NCBI GenBank assembly: GCA_025093555.1 | Contig: JAIWNF010000005.1 | Span: 1,054,001-1,118,000, forward strand | Reading direction: 5' to 3' | DNA: 64,000 nucleotides | Source: Circinella umbellata | Taxonomy: Eukaryota; Mucoromycota; Mucoromycetes; Mucorales; Lichtheimiaceae | Shown here: in pieces, positions 1 to 10,679 of the stretch | Numbering within the stretch: the stretch's first letter is position 1 | Layout: the number at the start of each line of letters is the position of its first letter | The notes under the pieces: model-generated | What the model was told of the DNA's origin: nothing | Databases searched by the model: none | What the model saw: the letters and a program-made list of their open reading frames with translations, nothing else | Position numbers and translations under genes: made by a program

Positions 1-59
1 GAAGATCGCAACTTTTGTTCATTCAATTGCCAAAACCAAAAATAAAAAAAAAGTTTGGT

Positions 60-105
<46 letters not shown>

Positions 106-828
106 CATACCTTTGTTGATAATATTCTACTCTTGAAACATTAACGTTTTTTTGAATGCAGGTCAAAACTGTAATATAACATACTTAAGTCTTGTGTGCC
201 TTGATTACTTTCGAGCTTAATGTAACAAAACAGGTCTAACATCGTTTTTGTAATGCAATATCAATAAGCTCACAATTTAGTCGAACAAAAAAAAAAGTAC
301 AATAATCATACACCTGAAAGAAAAAAAGACAGTACCCATAATCGCGCCACAACACAGGGGCTTCTTGTGTGTTTGTTCCTTTTACTGTTTCATAATATTA
401 TTTTCGCGTATGATAAGGTTCTCCAACGTGATCTCCTTTGAGAAAAAACGTATTGTGAGATCTTCTTAATGAACATAGTCTTTTTTTCAAAAAAGAATAC
501 TTTACTACTTTTTTTCTCTTATTTTTTTTTACTCTTGTCATAACAATCTGTTTGTTGTCATAGTAACAACCTTACGATTGTTGGGAATCTTATATAACTT
601 TATATAATAAACACGTTCAGACTTGACTTATAACACTCCATCGAGTACAACTCTATAACAAATCTACCAATTTCGTTACAAATACCAAGTACCTTTATTC
701 TCTTAGTTAAATGAACATTGTAAACTAACCAAAATAACATGTTATTTAATAGCATTGCCATTTTCTTGACATCTCACTATAGAAGCGTAGACATGGTAGA
801 TGATTTAACCGGTCCAAGCAACTTATTT
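1..828. other. AT-rich non-coding stretch
   Basis: No reading frame here looks like protein. A perfect TA run of about 41 bases lies near 62-102. The rest is A/T-rich sequence with short homopolymers, and the segment runs into the promoter elements that begin near 830. Confidence 0.6.
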
Positions 829-829
829 G

Positions 830-869
830 ATTGGCTAAGCGGGCCAATTTTCGGTTTATAAAAACGCGT
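830..869 (+). promoter_or_regulatory. Core promoter: ATTGG, CCAAT, TATAAAA, ACGCGT
   Basis: An inverted CCAAT box (ATTGG, 830-834), a CCAAT box (844-848) and a TATAAAA box (857-863) lie within 35 bases. An ACGCGT hexamer follows directly (864-869). About 30-40 bases downstream is a pyrimidine-rich stretch and then a CAA-repeat leader that ends in a good 5' splice site (gtaagt at 943). The spacing fits a strong RNA polymerase II promoter for the 0.9-1.9 kb locus. No transcription data support this; the call is from motif arrangement only. Confidence 0.55.
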
Positions 870-894
870 TTTCCGCAGTTTTTTTAAAAATCTC

Positions 895-1915
895 TCTTTT
901 TCCTGTTTCTCGCACTTTTCCAACAACAACAACAACAACACGGTAAGTACTGCTTTATTTTTAGTCTTCTCTCTTAACGGGTCCTGTACCTACTTTTTCT
1001 CTGTTTCCTTTTTCATTTTTTTAGTTTTTTACGTACTTTTTTTTTTCCTAACTATAAATAATATTTTTACTGACTCTTTTTTTTATAAATATATATATAT
1101 ATATGATAGACAACAACTTATGACAACAACACCAACACCAACACCAAACGACAGTATTAATATGGCGGATTACAAGTATGGTTAGACACATGCTTCGGAT
1201 GACGCTAAGACTGGTCATTGTGTTCTTTTCTTGACTATCTCAGAGGAACGTTAAGTGAGCTCTTTACATGGCTTTTCTGATTCTCGAGTAAGGAATGACT
1301 CATTTGGGGCCCAGTCTCCTTGGGCCAGACCTTGCGGAACGACTTTTTACGTATACCGGCCGGCAATGATTAGGATTGGGACTTTTTGGGGCGTGGCGTT
1401 TGATCATACTTGTAATTTGCCATTCGGACCACAACACCAATTACAACAACACCCTTCAACAGATGACAACCATGATGGACAACTACTTTGGATAACTCTG
1501 ATATTGCTCATTGTGTTTTTTATCTTGCGTATCTACAGAGGAACTATAAAGTGAGCTCTTTACATGGCTTTTTAGGTTCTCGAGTAAGGAGTGACTCATT
1601 TGGGGCCCAGTCTCCTTGGGCCAATCCTTGCGCACCGACTTTATATTCTCACTACATGGCCCGCAATGTTCAATATTGGGACTTTTTGAAGTTTTTGTTT
1701 CAATCTTGTGTTGTCATCACAGCAACGTCAACAACAACCCAGCACTGAACGACGACGATGCCTTACTCTTTATTATCTTCGGATAGTAAAGGGGCCGATG
1801 ATCCAGGTTTAGGCACTGGGGAGGTTGGGTCCTGACGCAATGCCACCTCCACGTTGGTAGTGACCTGTCCACGTAACCTTGATTAAAAAAAGGTTGCGGC
1901 CAAGAGCATTGCAAA
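895..1915 (+). ncRNA. Candidate spliced non-coding host gene with duplicated structured introns
   Basis: Downstream of the promoter, CAA/ACA-rich segments that look like exons (to 942; about 1107-1170; about 1435-1490; about 1722-1745) alternate with GT...AG segments that look like introns. None gives a protein longer than about 20 codons from a sensible start. The two middle segments, starting gtgagctc at 1255 and 1551, are paralogous and keep an identical hairpin: GGCCCA, 7-base loop, TGGGCC (1308-1326 and 1604-1622). Further downstream are a GGAGGT/ACCTCC stem (1820-1850) and an AACCTT/AAGGTT stem (1875-1895). The alternation suggests a small-RNA host gene. I could not assign C/D or H/ACA boxes with confidence, and it matches no snRNA, SRP, RNase P or U3 sequence I can recall. 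Transcription and function are inference. Confidence 0.35.
1210..1690 (+). repeat. Tandem duplication, about 296-bp period, two copies
   Basis: Copy 1 spans about 1210-1390 and copy 2 about 1506-1690. Many positions match at a constant 296-base offset, including CATTGTGTT, CAGAGGAAC, GTGAGCTCTTTACATGGC, CTCGAGTAAGGA and CATTTGGGGCCCAGTCTCC. Short indels and substitutions sit between the conserved blocks. The motif TTYGGATRA before each copy also appears once more near 1781-1788, so a third, partial unit is possible. Confidence 0.8.
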
Positions 1916-1929
1916 CTTTTATTATTATT

Positions 1930-3600
1930 ATTATTTTCATTTAATCAAAAGTCAATGGATTTTTGTACGCCATGTTTAAACTTTTGCTTCGAACATAGTT
2001 TTTTCTGTCTTTTATTATCATTATTATTAATATAAATAAATTTGCTTTTTTTTTCTTTTACTGTTTCGAAGATTATATCGTCATCTTTATAATAATATAA
2101 TGTTTATATATAAAAATGTAAGTAGGTTTATTAAAAAAGTAGTTGGTCGTCATAGTATGGTATGTATTATGTCATCAGCCAAATAATCACTGTATTCTAT
2201 TGATGAGTGTTAATTATATTCAAAAGTGCCCTCACTGGTACAAATATATAAAGCTCAAGAAAAAATTACTGTAATATAGCAGGCTTTTCAAGATTATTCA
2301 TTTTTATGGTAGAATTTGATCTCGATGGTAAATGAGTATGAGTCTTGAAAAAAAAAATGGAATATCAAGATTTTTTTTTTTTTGCTTGTTTTGGAGGAGC
2401 AAGAAGTCTAAAGTAACAAAATATAAAATTTTCAAAGAAATCACACTACAAAGAAACACACGAGTTTCAAATCATTACTCCAACTCTACAGTATTCCCCA
2501 TGATACTTTCACTAGCGTTAGTGAGTTCCCCACACTTCCAACTCTCGTCTCAAATATACTAATACGACTTACCCATATGAACCTTTTAAATTTTGAGACA
2601 TTCTGGAATAATGGATCAACGACTTGGAAGGAAATTACCTGGTTGAAAGTTTTATTTTTAGTTGACAATCTTTTGCTTTTTGTATCTCATCTTTTCATGA
2701 CTATTATGTTGCCCAATCTCTTTTACTAGACACTTCATAACGGTCGTGTCAAAAAAAGACTCTTGGTCGAACGAAAGCGGTGTTTCAAAACATAAGGAAG
2801 TTTGCATAAGCAAAACACAGACTTGCTGTTTTGAGATTCTGTGATTTTTGGATCAGACAAGAGTAAGCTTGAGTATTGGGATTTAATACGATAGAAAAAA
2901 ATCAAACAGCTTTCATATATGTTAGATATTATATTAGTAATAATAAAATTAATCGTGTAAGTTCCATTTAGCATATTGATTGTATACATAAAAATCATTA
3001 TTGATATGCTAAGCAATACAAGCCGTTATATTATTATTGATTATACTATTTTCGTTATTTCCTTAGCAACCATTTTGTCTTAACGCCCGAGTCTTGCAAA
3101 AGACTATCCTATTTTCTTTTGAAGCAAGATATAGCATATCCTTTTTATTTCCCACAAATAACAAAACACAATAATCTATCAGTTGTTAAAATCAACAGCT
3201 CATAAAACTCATTTGATATTTCAAATATGATGTAATATTAACATTACATAAATTTAAAATATTCATATATGAGCAAGATATATTTATACATGTATGTTCC
3301 TCCCAGACCCTTATACCATTTTAAGAATTTTTCCACTTTGTTTACTATATTACAATTAATACGATATTCTATATTCAAATAATATCTCTTGTAATGTTTC
3401 TTCAAATTGTCTTTTTTCCAAATGGTCTATACTAAAACGTTCATGGTGTTAGTCTTGAAAAAAATTGAAAAAAAAAAAGGTCATTGGCTTCGAAAATAAT
3501 AATTGAGACTCAAATAATTTTATTATTCTTCTGTAAATGTAAATAAATGAACAAGTCAGTCATTTGTCATCAAAAAGAAGGTTATTGAAGATAAAATAGA
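1930..3600. other. Intergenic, nothing recognised
   Basis: ATT repeats (1920-1935) and low-complexity A/T sequence. Short reading frames on both strands show no domain, no compositional bias typical of the neighbouring genes and no consistent splice structure. The right end should contain the promoter of the ribonucleotide reductase gene. Confidence 0.55.
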
Positions 3601-3601
3601 A

Positions 3602-4222
3602 ACGCGTTGTATTGCGTGTCGTGATTAATTTTTTTTTTTTTTTGGTGGACTGCTGGTCGGAAACGGCCATTCAATTCCGAACTCTTTATTTTCTGAAGAC
3701 CCCCCTTCCTTCTCCTTTTTCTTCTCTCTTCCGCAAGTTCGTTCAAAAAAATAAAGAAAACCAAAAAAAGAAAAGGCTTTGGTTAGTTCTTATAAATATT
3801 ACAGTTTTGCTCGATACTTTATTTTATTCTATATATTATACCATAATTACTATATATCAACACTATTATTTTCTGACTATTTATATCAAAAATACTTTAT
3901 AAACCCCTTTTCTATAATAATGCAGGCAATTAGTAATAATAATAATAATAATAATAACCAAAATCATAAACATATACCTTCACTCATGTTTGTCGTCAAA
4001 AGAGGTAATTTATAATATCAATATTATATCTTATTACTATTATACGTACTTTAAAAGTATTAATGATATAAATATATATCATAAAATAGATGGTCGTCAT
4101 GAACGCGTTGCGTTTGATAAGGTAAGAAAAAATAATTTTTTTCGCCCGTTTTTCTTTTTTTGAACACGAAAAAAAAAATTCAATCCCGCTAAATTTTCTA
4201 ACGCGTTTTACGCGGCACGCGT
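3602..4222 (+). promoter_or_regulatory. ACGCGT (MCB-like) cluster at the RNR1 5' end
   Basis: ACGCGT occurs at 3602-3607 (upstream), 4103-4108 (exon 2), 4201-4206 and 4217-4222 (intron 2), with another at 4441-4446 in exon 3. In yeasts ACGCGT is the MluI cell-cycle box bound by MBF, and RNR large-subunit genes are classic MBF targets. Five copies in about 850 bases of AT-rich DNA, four of them close to the start, suggest G1/S control through an Mbp1/Swi6-like factor. Two copies are inside coding exons and could reflect codon choice. Function is inferred. Confidence 0.5.
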
Positions 4223-6836
4223 CCTTTTTTTTTTTTGACGTGTTTTTTTATATTTTTATTTTCCGACTTGAACTTTTTTTTTAATAGATCACAGCTAGAA
4301 TTAACAAGTTATGTTATGGATTAAATATGACTTATGTGGATCCTATTACCATTACACAAAAAGTCATTTCTGGTGTCTATCAAGGTGTTACTACTGTTGA
4401 ATTGGATAATTTAGCTTCTGAAACTGCTGCTTATATGACCACGCGTCATCCAGATTATGCTACCTTAGCTGCTCGTATTGCTATTTCCAATGTTCACAAG
4501 GAAACCAAAAAGGTTTTCTCTCAAGTCGTTGATGATTTATATACTTATGTCAATCCAAAGACATCCAAGCATTCACCTATGATTTCAACCGAAACTCATA
4601 CAATTATTATGGAAAATGCAGAACGTCTTAACTCGGCCATTATTTACGATCGTGATTATGGATACAATTTCTTTGGATTCAAAACATTGGAACGCTCTTA
4701 TCTTCTAAAAATCAATGGCAAAATTGCTGAACGTCCTCAACATATGTTGATGCGTGTCTCGGTTGGTATTCATGGTCGAGATATTGAAGGGGCTATTGAA
4801 ACTTATAATTTAATGTCAGCCCGCCATTTTACACATGCCAGTCCTACCTTGTTTAATGCTGGTACACCAAGACCTCAACTTTCATCTTGTTTCTTATTGA
4901 CCATGAAGGAGGATTCGATTGAGGGTATTTATGAAACACTCAAGATTTGTTCTCAAATTTCAAAGACGGCTGGTGGTATTGGTTTGAATATTCATCAAAT
5001 TCGTGCATCTGGATCATATATTGCCGGTACCAATGGTTACTCCAATGGTATTGTTCCCATGTTACGTGTTTTTAATAATACTGCTCGTTATGTTGATCAA
5101 GGTGGTAATAAGCGCCCTGGTGCATTTGCTATGTATTTGGAACCTTGGCATCCTGATGTCTTTGACTTTTTGGATTTGCGCAAGAATACTGGTAAAGAAG
5201 AAAATCGTGCCAGAGATTTGTTTTATGCATTGTGGATTCCTGATTTATTCATGCAACGTGTTGAAGATAATGGTGACTGGTCCTTGTTTTGTCCAAGTGA
5301 AGCTCCCGGTTTGCATGAAGTTTGGGGTGAAAAGTTCGAGGTAATAAATAATTATATTTACTTGGATAACTACAATATCGAAAAAAAAATGCTGCTATCA
5401 TACTATGTAATTACTGGAACAGGCTTTTTAACTCAATGAACAAATTATTTAGGAATTATATCATAAATATGAACGTGAAGGACGTGCACGCAAGACCATC
5501 AAAGCTCAAAAGTTATGGTATGCTATTCTTGAAGCACAAACTGAGACTGGTGGTCCATTCATGTTATACAAGGATGCATGCAATCGTAAATCCAATCAAC
5601 AAAATCTTGGTACTATCAAGTGTAGTAACTTGTGTACCGAAATTGTTGAATACTCAAGTCCTGATGAAGTAGCTGTTTGTAACTTGGCTAGTGTTGCTTT
5701 ACCAAGCTTTGTTGTCAATCGTGAAAGTTATGATTTCAAAAAGTTGCACGATGTAAGTAATATAATAATAATTATTTTCTTTTTTAAATCTACTTACAAA
5801 TTATTAACTCATTCTCTCTTTACCTCTTTCCTTGCTTGCTCTTAATAATAATAATAATAATAATAAACAGGTTACCAAGGTGATTACTCGAAACCTTAAC
5901 AAGATCATCGATGTAAATTACTATCCTGTCCCTGAAGCCAAGCGATCCAACATGCGTCATCGACCTATTGGTCTTGGTGTTCAAGGTCTTGCTGATGCAT
6001 TTATGTTAATGCGTTACCCCTTTGATTCCGAAGAAGCACAAAAACTTAATATTCAAATCTTTGAAACCATTTATCATGCTGCTTTGGAAGCTTCTTGTGA
6101 ATTAGCTCAAGAACATGGTACTTATGAATCGTATGAAGGCTCTCCTGCATCTAAGGGAACTTTACAATATGATTTCTGGGGTGTCACACCTACCGATTTG
6201 TGGGATTGGAAATCACTTAAACAAGATATTGCTAAACATGGTCTTCGAAACTCTCTTTTGGTTGCACCTATGCCAACAGCATCTACATCTCAAATTTTGG
6301 GTTATAATGAATGTTTCGAACCTTATACTTCCAACTTATATACACGCCGTGTGCTCGCCGGTGAATTCCAAATTGTTAATCCTTGGTTATTGAAGGATTT
6401 GGTTGAATTAGGTCTTTGGAATGACGATGTCAAGAATATGATTATGTCTGATAGTGGTTCTATTCAACGTATTCCTAATATTCCTGATCATTTGAAGCAA
6501 CTTTACAAGACCGTATGGGAATTAAGACAACGTACTATTATTGATATGGCCGCAGAGCGTGGTGCTTTTATCGATCAAAGTCAAAGTTTGAATATTTTCA
6601 TTGGTGAACCTAACTTTGGAAAATTGACAAGTATGCACTTTTATGGTTGGAAGAAGGGATTAAAGACAGGCATGTATTATTTACGTACAAGACCTGCTGT
6701 CGATGCTATTAAGTTTACAGTGGATCAATTGTCATTGAAGGAGTACCGAGAAAGAAAGACCGCAGAAGAAGATAATGAAGCAGCTATGGTTTGTTCACTT
6801 GAAAACAAAGATGCTTGTATTAGCTGCAGCGGTTAA
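3920..6836 (+). CDS. RNR1: Ribonucleoside-diphosphate reductase large subunit (class Ia R1)
   Basis: Reduces ribonucleoside diphosphates to deoxy forms, together with the small R2 subunit, in the cytosol. Exons: 3920-4004, 4090-4121, 4288-5340, 5453-5752, 5871-6836; all phases close. From the ATG at 3986 the protein has 789 residues (human RRM1 has 792) and begins MFVVKRDGR, the canonical ATP-cone start. The upstream in-frame ATG at 3920 adds 22 residues with a poly-Asn run, so either start is possible. Numbering from 3986 follows human RRM1: the substrate-site Cys in PQLSSCFLL (218), NLCTEIVEY with the radical Cys and Glu (429/431), the partner Cys in VCNLAS (444), the Tyr pair in GMYYLRTRP, and the C-terminal CISC shuttle pair. 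Every catalytic residue I looked for is present. Family identification is certain; the exact start is not. Confidence 0.97.
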
Positions 6837-7270
6837 ATAATCCATTTTATTTTATAAATTCATTTCTTTTCCTCTCCCCTCTCCTCTCAGTCTGTCTCTT
6901 TCTCTCACACACTCTCTCTCATTTTTTATCATCCCTTTCAGACACTCTTTATAAACTCTTGTATAACCTTCCTCATCTATTTCATTTTATTCGTTATCTC
7001 TTATTTTCTTATATACATATATATATATATTCTTCTTACATTTCTTTACAAACAAATCAAATCAAATCCCCCCCCCCCATTTTCTCTCTCTCTCTCTCCT
7101 TCGCATTAAAAATAAAAATAATATCCTAGCATTTTCTCCATAAAGCAACTACGGCTATAATCATAATAATTGTACTCACTTTTTTTTATCATAAATATAT
7201 AATTACGGATATGAAATCAGTAAGTTGAAATTGTTTACCTCGAATTAATTGTATTTTTTTTTTATTACAT
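6837..7270. other. Convergent 3' regions of RNR1 and the 7.3-kb gene
   Basis: CT-rich tracts (6870-6920, 7082-7100), a C9 run near 7069-7077 and TA repeats near 7014-7030. Two genes converge here, so this is 3'-UTR and terminator territory. No separate feature is seen. Confidence 0.5.
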
Positions 7271-8649
7271 TTAAAAAGACTTACATAAATAAAGTCGAAA
7301 TCGTCTACGCGATACATGTACATGGTCCAACATAAGCCTTACTCTTGCTGCACCCACAATATCTGGATTATTTGCTAACCACACTTCCAATCGATGCTTC
7401 TTATGTCGAAATTCATCAAAATTCGCTCTGGCTCCCTCAATTTGTTCTTGAATATTATAAAGAACACGGAATGCTTGATGATCCAATGATAGAAATTCTT
7501 GTAGAGAAGATTTCAATTGTGATGAAGATTGATCTAATTGTATCAAAAGATCTGTATAAGAAGCAATTTCCTTTTTTGATCGAGCGACTTGAGCTGCTAA
7601 TTGTAACATTTCAGCAGATCCTTCTTGACATTGTTTTTCCAGTTTTTCCACCAATTCATGTGTTGAGCTTATTAATAATTGTTTATCAATTAGTGACTCT
7701 ATATCTCTACATGAACAAAAATAAAATAAATAACGTCCAAAAAAAAATTAAAATTAAAAACTCACATGTTATTTCTATCAATGACAATCTTTTGACGACC
7801 CATATTAAGATCACGTCGACGTAAAGGTGAATTTGTGAGACGAACGAGGTTGAGGAACAATTGACGGTCATGGGATGATCGTGCTCTTAAGATGATAAAC
7901 GTATTGTTTTGAAATGTTTCTAAAATAATAGCGGTATGATCTTTTTTATCGGGTTTAACATTACATGATGCTTGGATCCATTGATCGTGATGTTGAACAT
8001 TATATAATACGTCTTCCAAAGTGACTTCAACTGGCTCTTCTTCTTCTTCTTCTTCCACTTGTTGATGTGGCTGTTGCAGCTGTTGAGGTTGAGGTTTCAG
8101 GTGATGAGGGACGTCAAGATTATTATTATTATTATTACCCTGCATATGCACCATTGGTGTCACTGTTATTGGTATAGTAGTACCAGATATTGCTGTTGAT
8201 GCGAATGATGAAGATGATTTTATACTGTTACTGCGACTACTTTTTGTTGAAGAATGATCTGATAATGCTAATGTATATTTCCATGGACTAAACATTGCTT
8301 GGATTTTTCTTGATGATGATGATGATGATGATGATGACGAAGTAGAAGATGATCGAGAAACATGAGTAGTAGAAGACGTAGATGATGTAGAAGATAATTT
8401 TCTGGTATTATGATGATTTTGATAGCTGAATAAACGATGTAATCGTTTTTTTGTTGTTTTCGAGGATGTAATAAATTGACTGGGTCGACTTGGTAATGGG
8501 GCATGATGAAAATATAAAAAAGCATGTCGAGAACGAAATGGGAGTAAAGCAATGATATGGTGATCTAATACTCTGACTAACACATAGCAATGAAAATCTG
8601 GCCAACGAAAACAAAACGTATCTAATGTTTCACCATTGAATGAGATCAT
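7271..8649 (-). CDS. Unrecognised protein with possible split PH-like domain and coiled coil
   Basis: Exon 1 is 8649-7766 and exon 2 is 7706-7271, joined by GTGAGT...GTAG with closing phase (about 440 residues). The N-terminus (about 1-55) is a beta-rich stretch (FHCYVLVRV, HAFLYFHH). Then come about 170 residues of Ser/Asn/Gln/Glu low complexity. A segment NTFIILRARSSHDRQLFLNL follows, which resembles the last strand and C-terminal helix of a pleckstrin-homology fold. The C-terminal 140 residues are helical with heptad-like spacing (AAQVARSKKEIASYTDLLIQ). A PH domain split by a low-complexity insert, followed by a coiled coil, is my inference. I recognise no family. The 3' end may be longer: a second GTAAGT donor lies after SRRRFRLYL, and splicing it to the AG just before 7242 would replace the last residues. 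Confidence 0.7.
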
Positions 8650-9977
8650 ATTTCTTTTTTAAAATAAAATACAACTATACACTCCTTTTTTTTAAATTAA
8701 AAAAAAAGAGAAATAGAAGGATTTATTTCATCCGAGTGAAGAAGAGGAAATGTATGAGTATATATAACGGGAGAACAAGAAGAGAAGGAGAGAAAGTAGA
8801 AAAAAAGAATAAGGAGCATAGAAGAGAAAGCAAAAAGAGGAGATTTTTTTTTCAGCCCAAGTCAACGGAAAATTATTACTTTTTTAGTATTTAAATGTCA
8901 TGCGGATTATAAAGTGAATCACTTGGAACACTTTATAGTTTATTTTAGTGTAACAAACATTATATATTCTACAGGATTTTTTTTTTTTTTTGGGTCGAAT
9001 AGAAATAAAATCTTGTGCCAGTGATTTTGCTTTACTAACTTTGAGCCTGTGTTTGTCCGTTATATTTTTACTTGACCTTTTTTAGCTTCTGATTGTAGTA
9101 GTAGTAGTAATTGATCACAACATAATACAATATTATAGATATTAGCATTCAAACAGCAAATTATTGGTTAATCAGTTACACCTGTCGGTCGACATAGAAA
9201 GCCCATTAGTGGTGGAATATCATATCATCAAGCTAGCAACAGGAATATTAGAGGGTTTAGTTGGGTATTGTGCATCAATGAATACTGACTTAATAATATC
9301 AATCATTTCTGTTCAAGGACAGTACAAACGACAAATTCTTATAAATCAGTCATATAATCGAATCGAATCCAACTACTGTATGAAAACAAAGATTTATGAT
9401 AAACCTCCAGAACGTTCTATTGAACTATTTCAGGGGTGCTTACATAAAATTCAATTTGAATGGTAGACGTTTTTTTTTTGTGTCAAGGATCATAAAAAAT
9501 ATATTATTTACGCACACACGACCTTCCTCCGTAGCTTTTCTTCTATGATAACTCATTTTCAGTCCTTGAAAAGGTTGGAAACATTACACTCTCTACTTTT
9601 AATATGACTTTACAATACACCAACCACTATCGACTTTTTGTTAAAATTGTCGACGAGAAAACATGAACATTAATTTAAAACAATAGGAGTAATAAAAACA
9701 CTAAATAAATCTATTGTTGCTAGCATAGGCAACATCCAAATACCCGGAATAAATGTTTGAAAAAAAAAACCTCAAAATAGTTTTTTTTAACAAAATCATA
9801 TTTCCAGTAACTTGATCGGTATCAAGAAATATATCCCATATTGACATATTATACTTAAAGGAATATTTATATTAATTAGCAGGAGTGGCTTTGTTTTTCT
9901 TATGTAGGACAACAGCTCTCTTATTAAGGGTAAAATTGAAAATCACCGTTTTTTTTCTTTTTTACTCCTTTGTAAAA
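8650..9977. other. Intergenic with one doubtful ORF
   Basis: 8650-8900 is the likely promoter and 5' leader of the minus-strand gene ending at 7271 (A/G-rich). A 100-codon frame at 9164-9466 (+) is uninterrupted, but it has no recognisable domain, no flanking splice logic and a neutral composition. I do not call it a gene. The rest is A/T-rich. Confidence 0.45.
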
Positions 9978-10150
9978 ATGACAGCAGTAGATATCGACAC
10001 TACTTCGACTCCCTGGTAGCAAGCATTTGAGCGTCCGTCTGGCATAATGCTATTTATAAATGCTCATGAACTTCAAAGCTTTGCAAGCACTACTTGAAGA
10101 GCACTGAGACGGGAGCTAGATCCTTTTGTCTTTTCCACATTGCTATGTTA
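9978..10150 (+). pseudogene. Decayed coding fragment starting with ATG
   Basis: From the ATG at 9978 one frame runs about 57 codons with protein-like composition (MTAVDIDTTSTPW, then QAFERPSGIMLFINAHEL, then RALRRELDPF). It is broken by a TAG after TPW and a TGA before RALRREL, both one change away from Gln or Arg codons. Base composition here (near 9978-10130) is clearly richer in G/C than the surroundings. A plus-strand coding-like patch near 10640-10700 (EVDPYADKVRIDV) could be a later exon of the same dead gene. No family recognised. Confidence 0.4.
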
Positions 10151-10679
10151 GTTAATCTTGTTAATAATAATAATATTAATAAGTATTATATACAACGTTA
10201 GTGTGAAAATCGAAGCAGTTCTTGTATAAAATATTAGCTGATTTAATGTTTACGCAGGATGCGAACTTAATAATTTAGTGTGTTTTTGGCAATCATCTTG
10301 GTATATGGTTTTGCTAAGAGTCAATACAAGAGAACGTGGAGCAAATTCGAACTATATATTTATTTATTTTTGATTTCGTTTCTAGTTTCTACTTTATCGA
10401 CTCATAAATTTCTTCCATTTTTTCCAGTTAACTTTCTCACAGGTACAGATGTACTTAATAAAAATGGTGCTTGTTGGGGGGAGGTTAAGAAATAGTTATG
10501 CTAAAAAAAAAAGAAGAAACATTCACACACAGAGATAAGATGTAGGAGAATCATAATACAAAAAAATTCGCGAAAGGAAAAATATATAATATTTGGATAA
10601 CTCTATACATACACCTTTTCAATAAAAAAAAGATATGCAGCGGATGAAGTGGATCCATATGCTGATAAGGTTCGTATCG

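Noticed and set aside
1255..1914. Overlapping 65-99-codon ORFs on both strands in the duplicated unit
   Set aside because: They run across the repeated hairpins and splice-like signals, differ between the two copies and show no protein-like conservation.
2332..3016. Short ORFs on both strands
   Set aside because: Low complexity or random composition, no domain, no splice partners.
9164..9466. 100-codon plus-strand ORF
   Set aside because: No domain, no promoter or splice context; an uninterrupted 100 codons alone is weak evidence.
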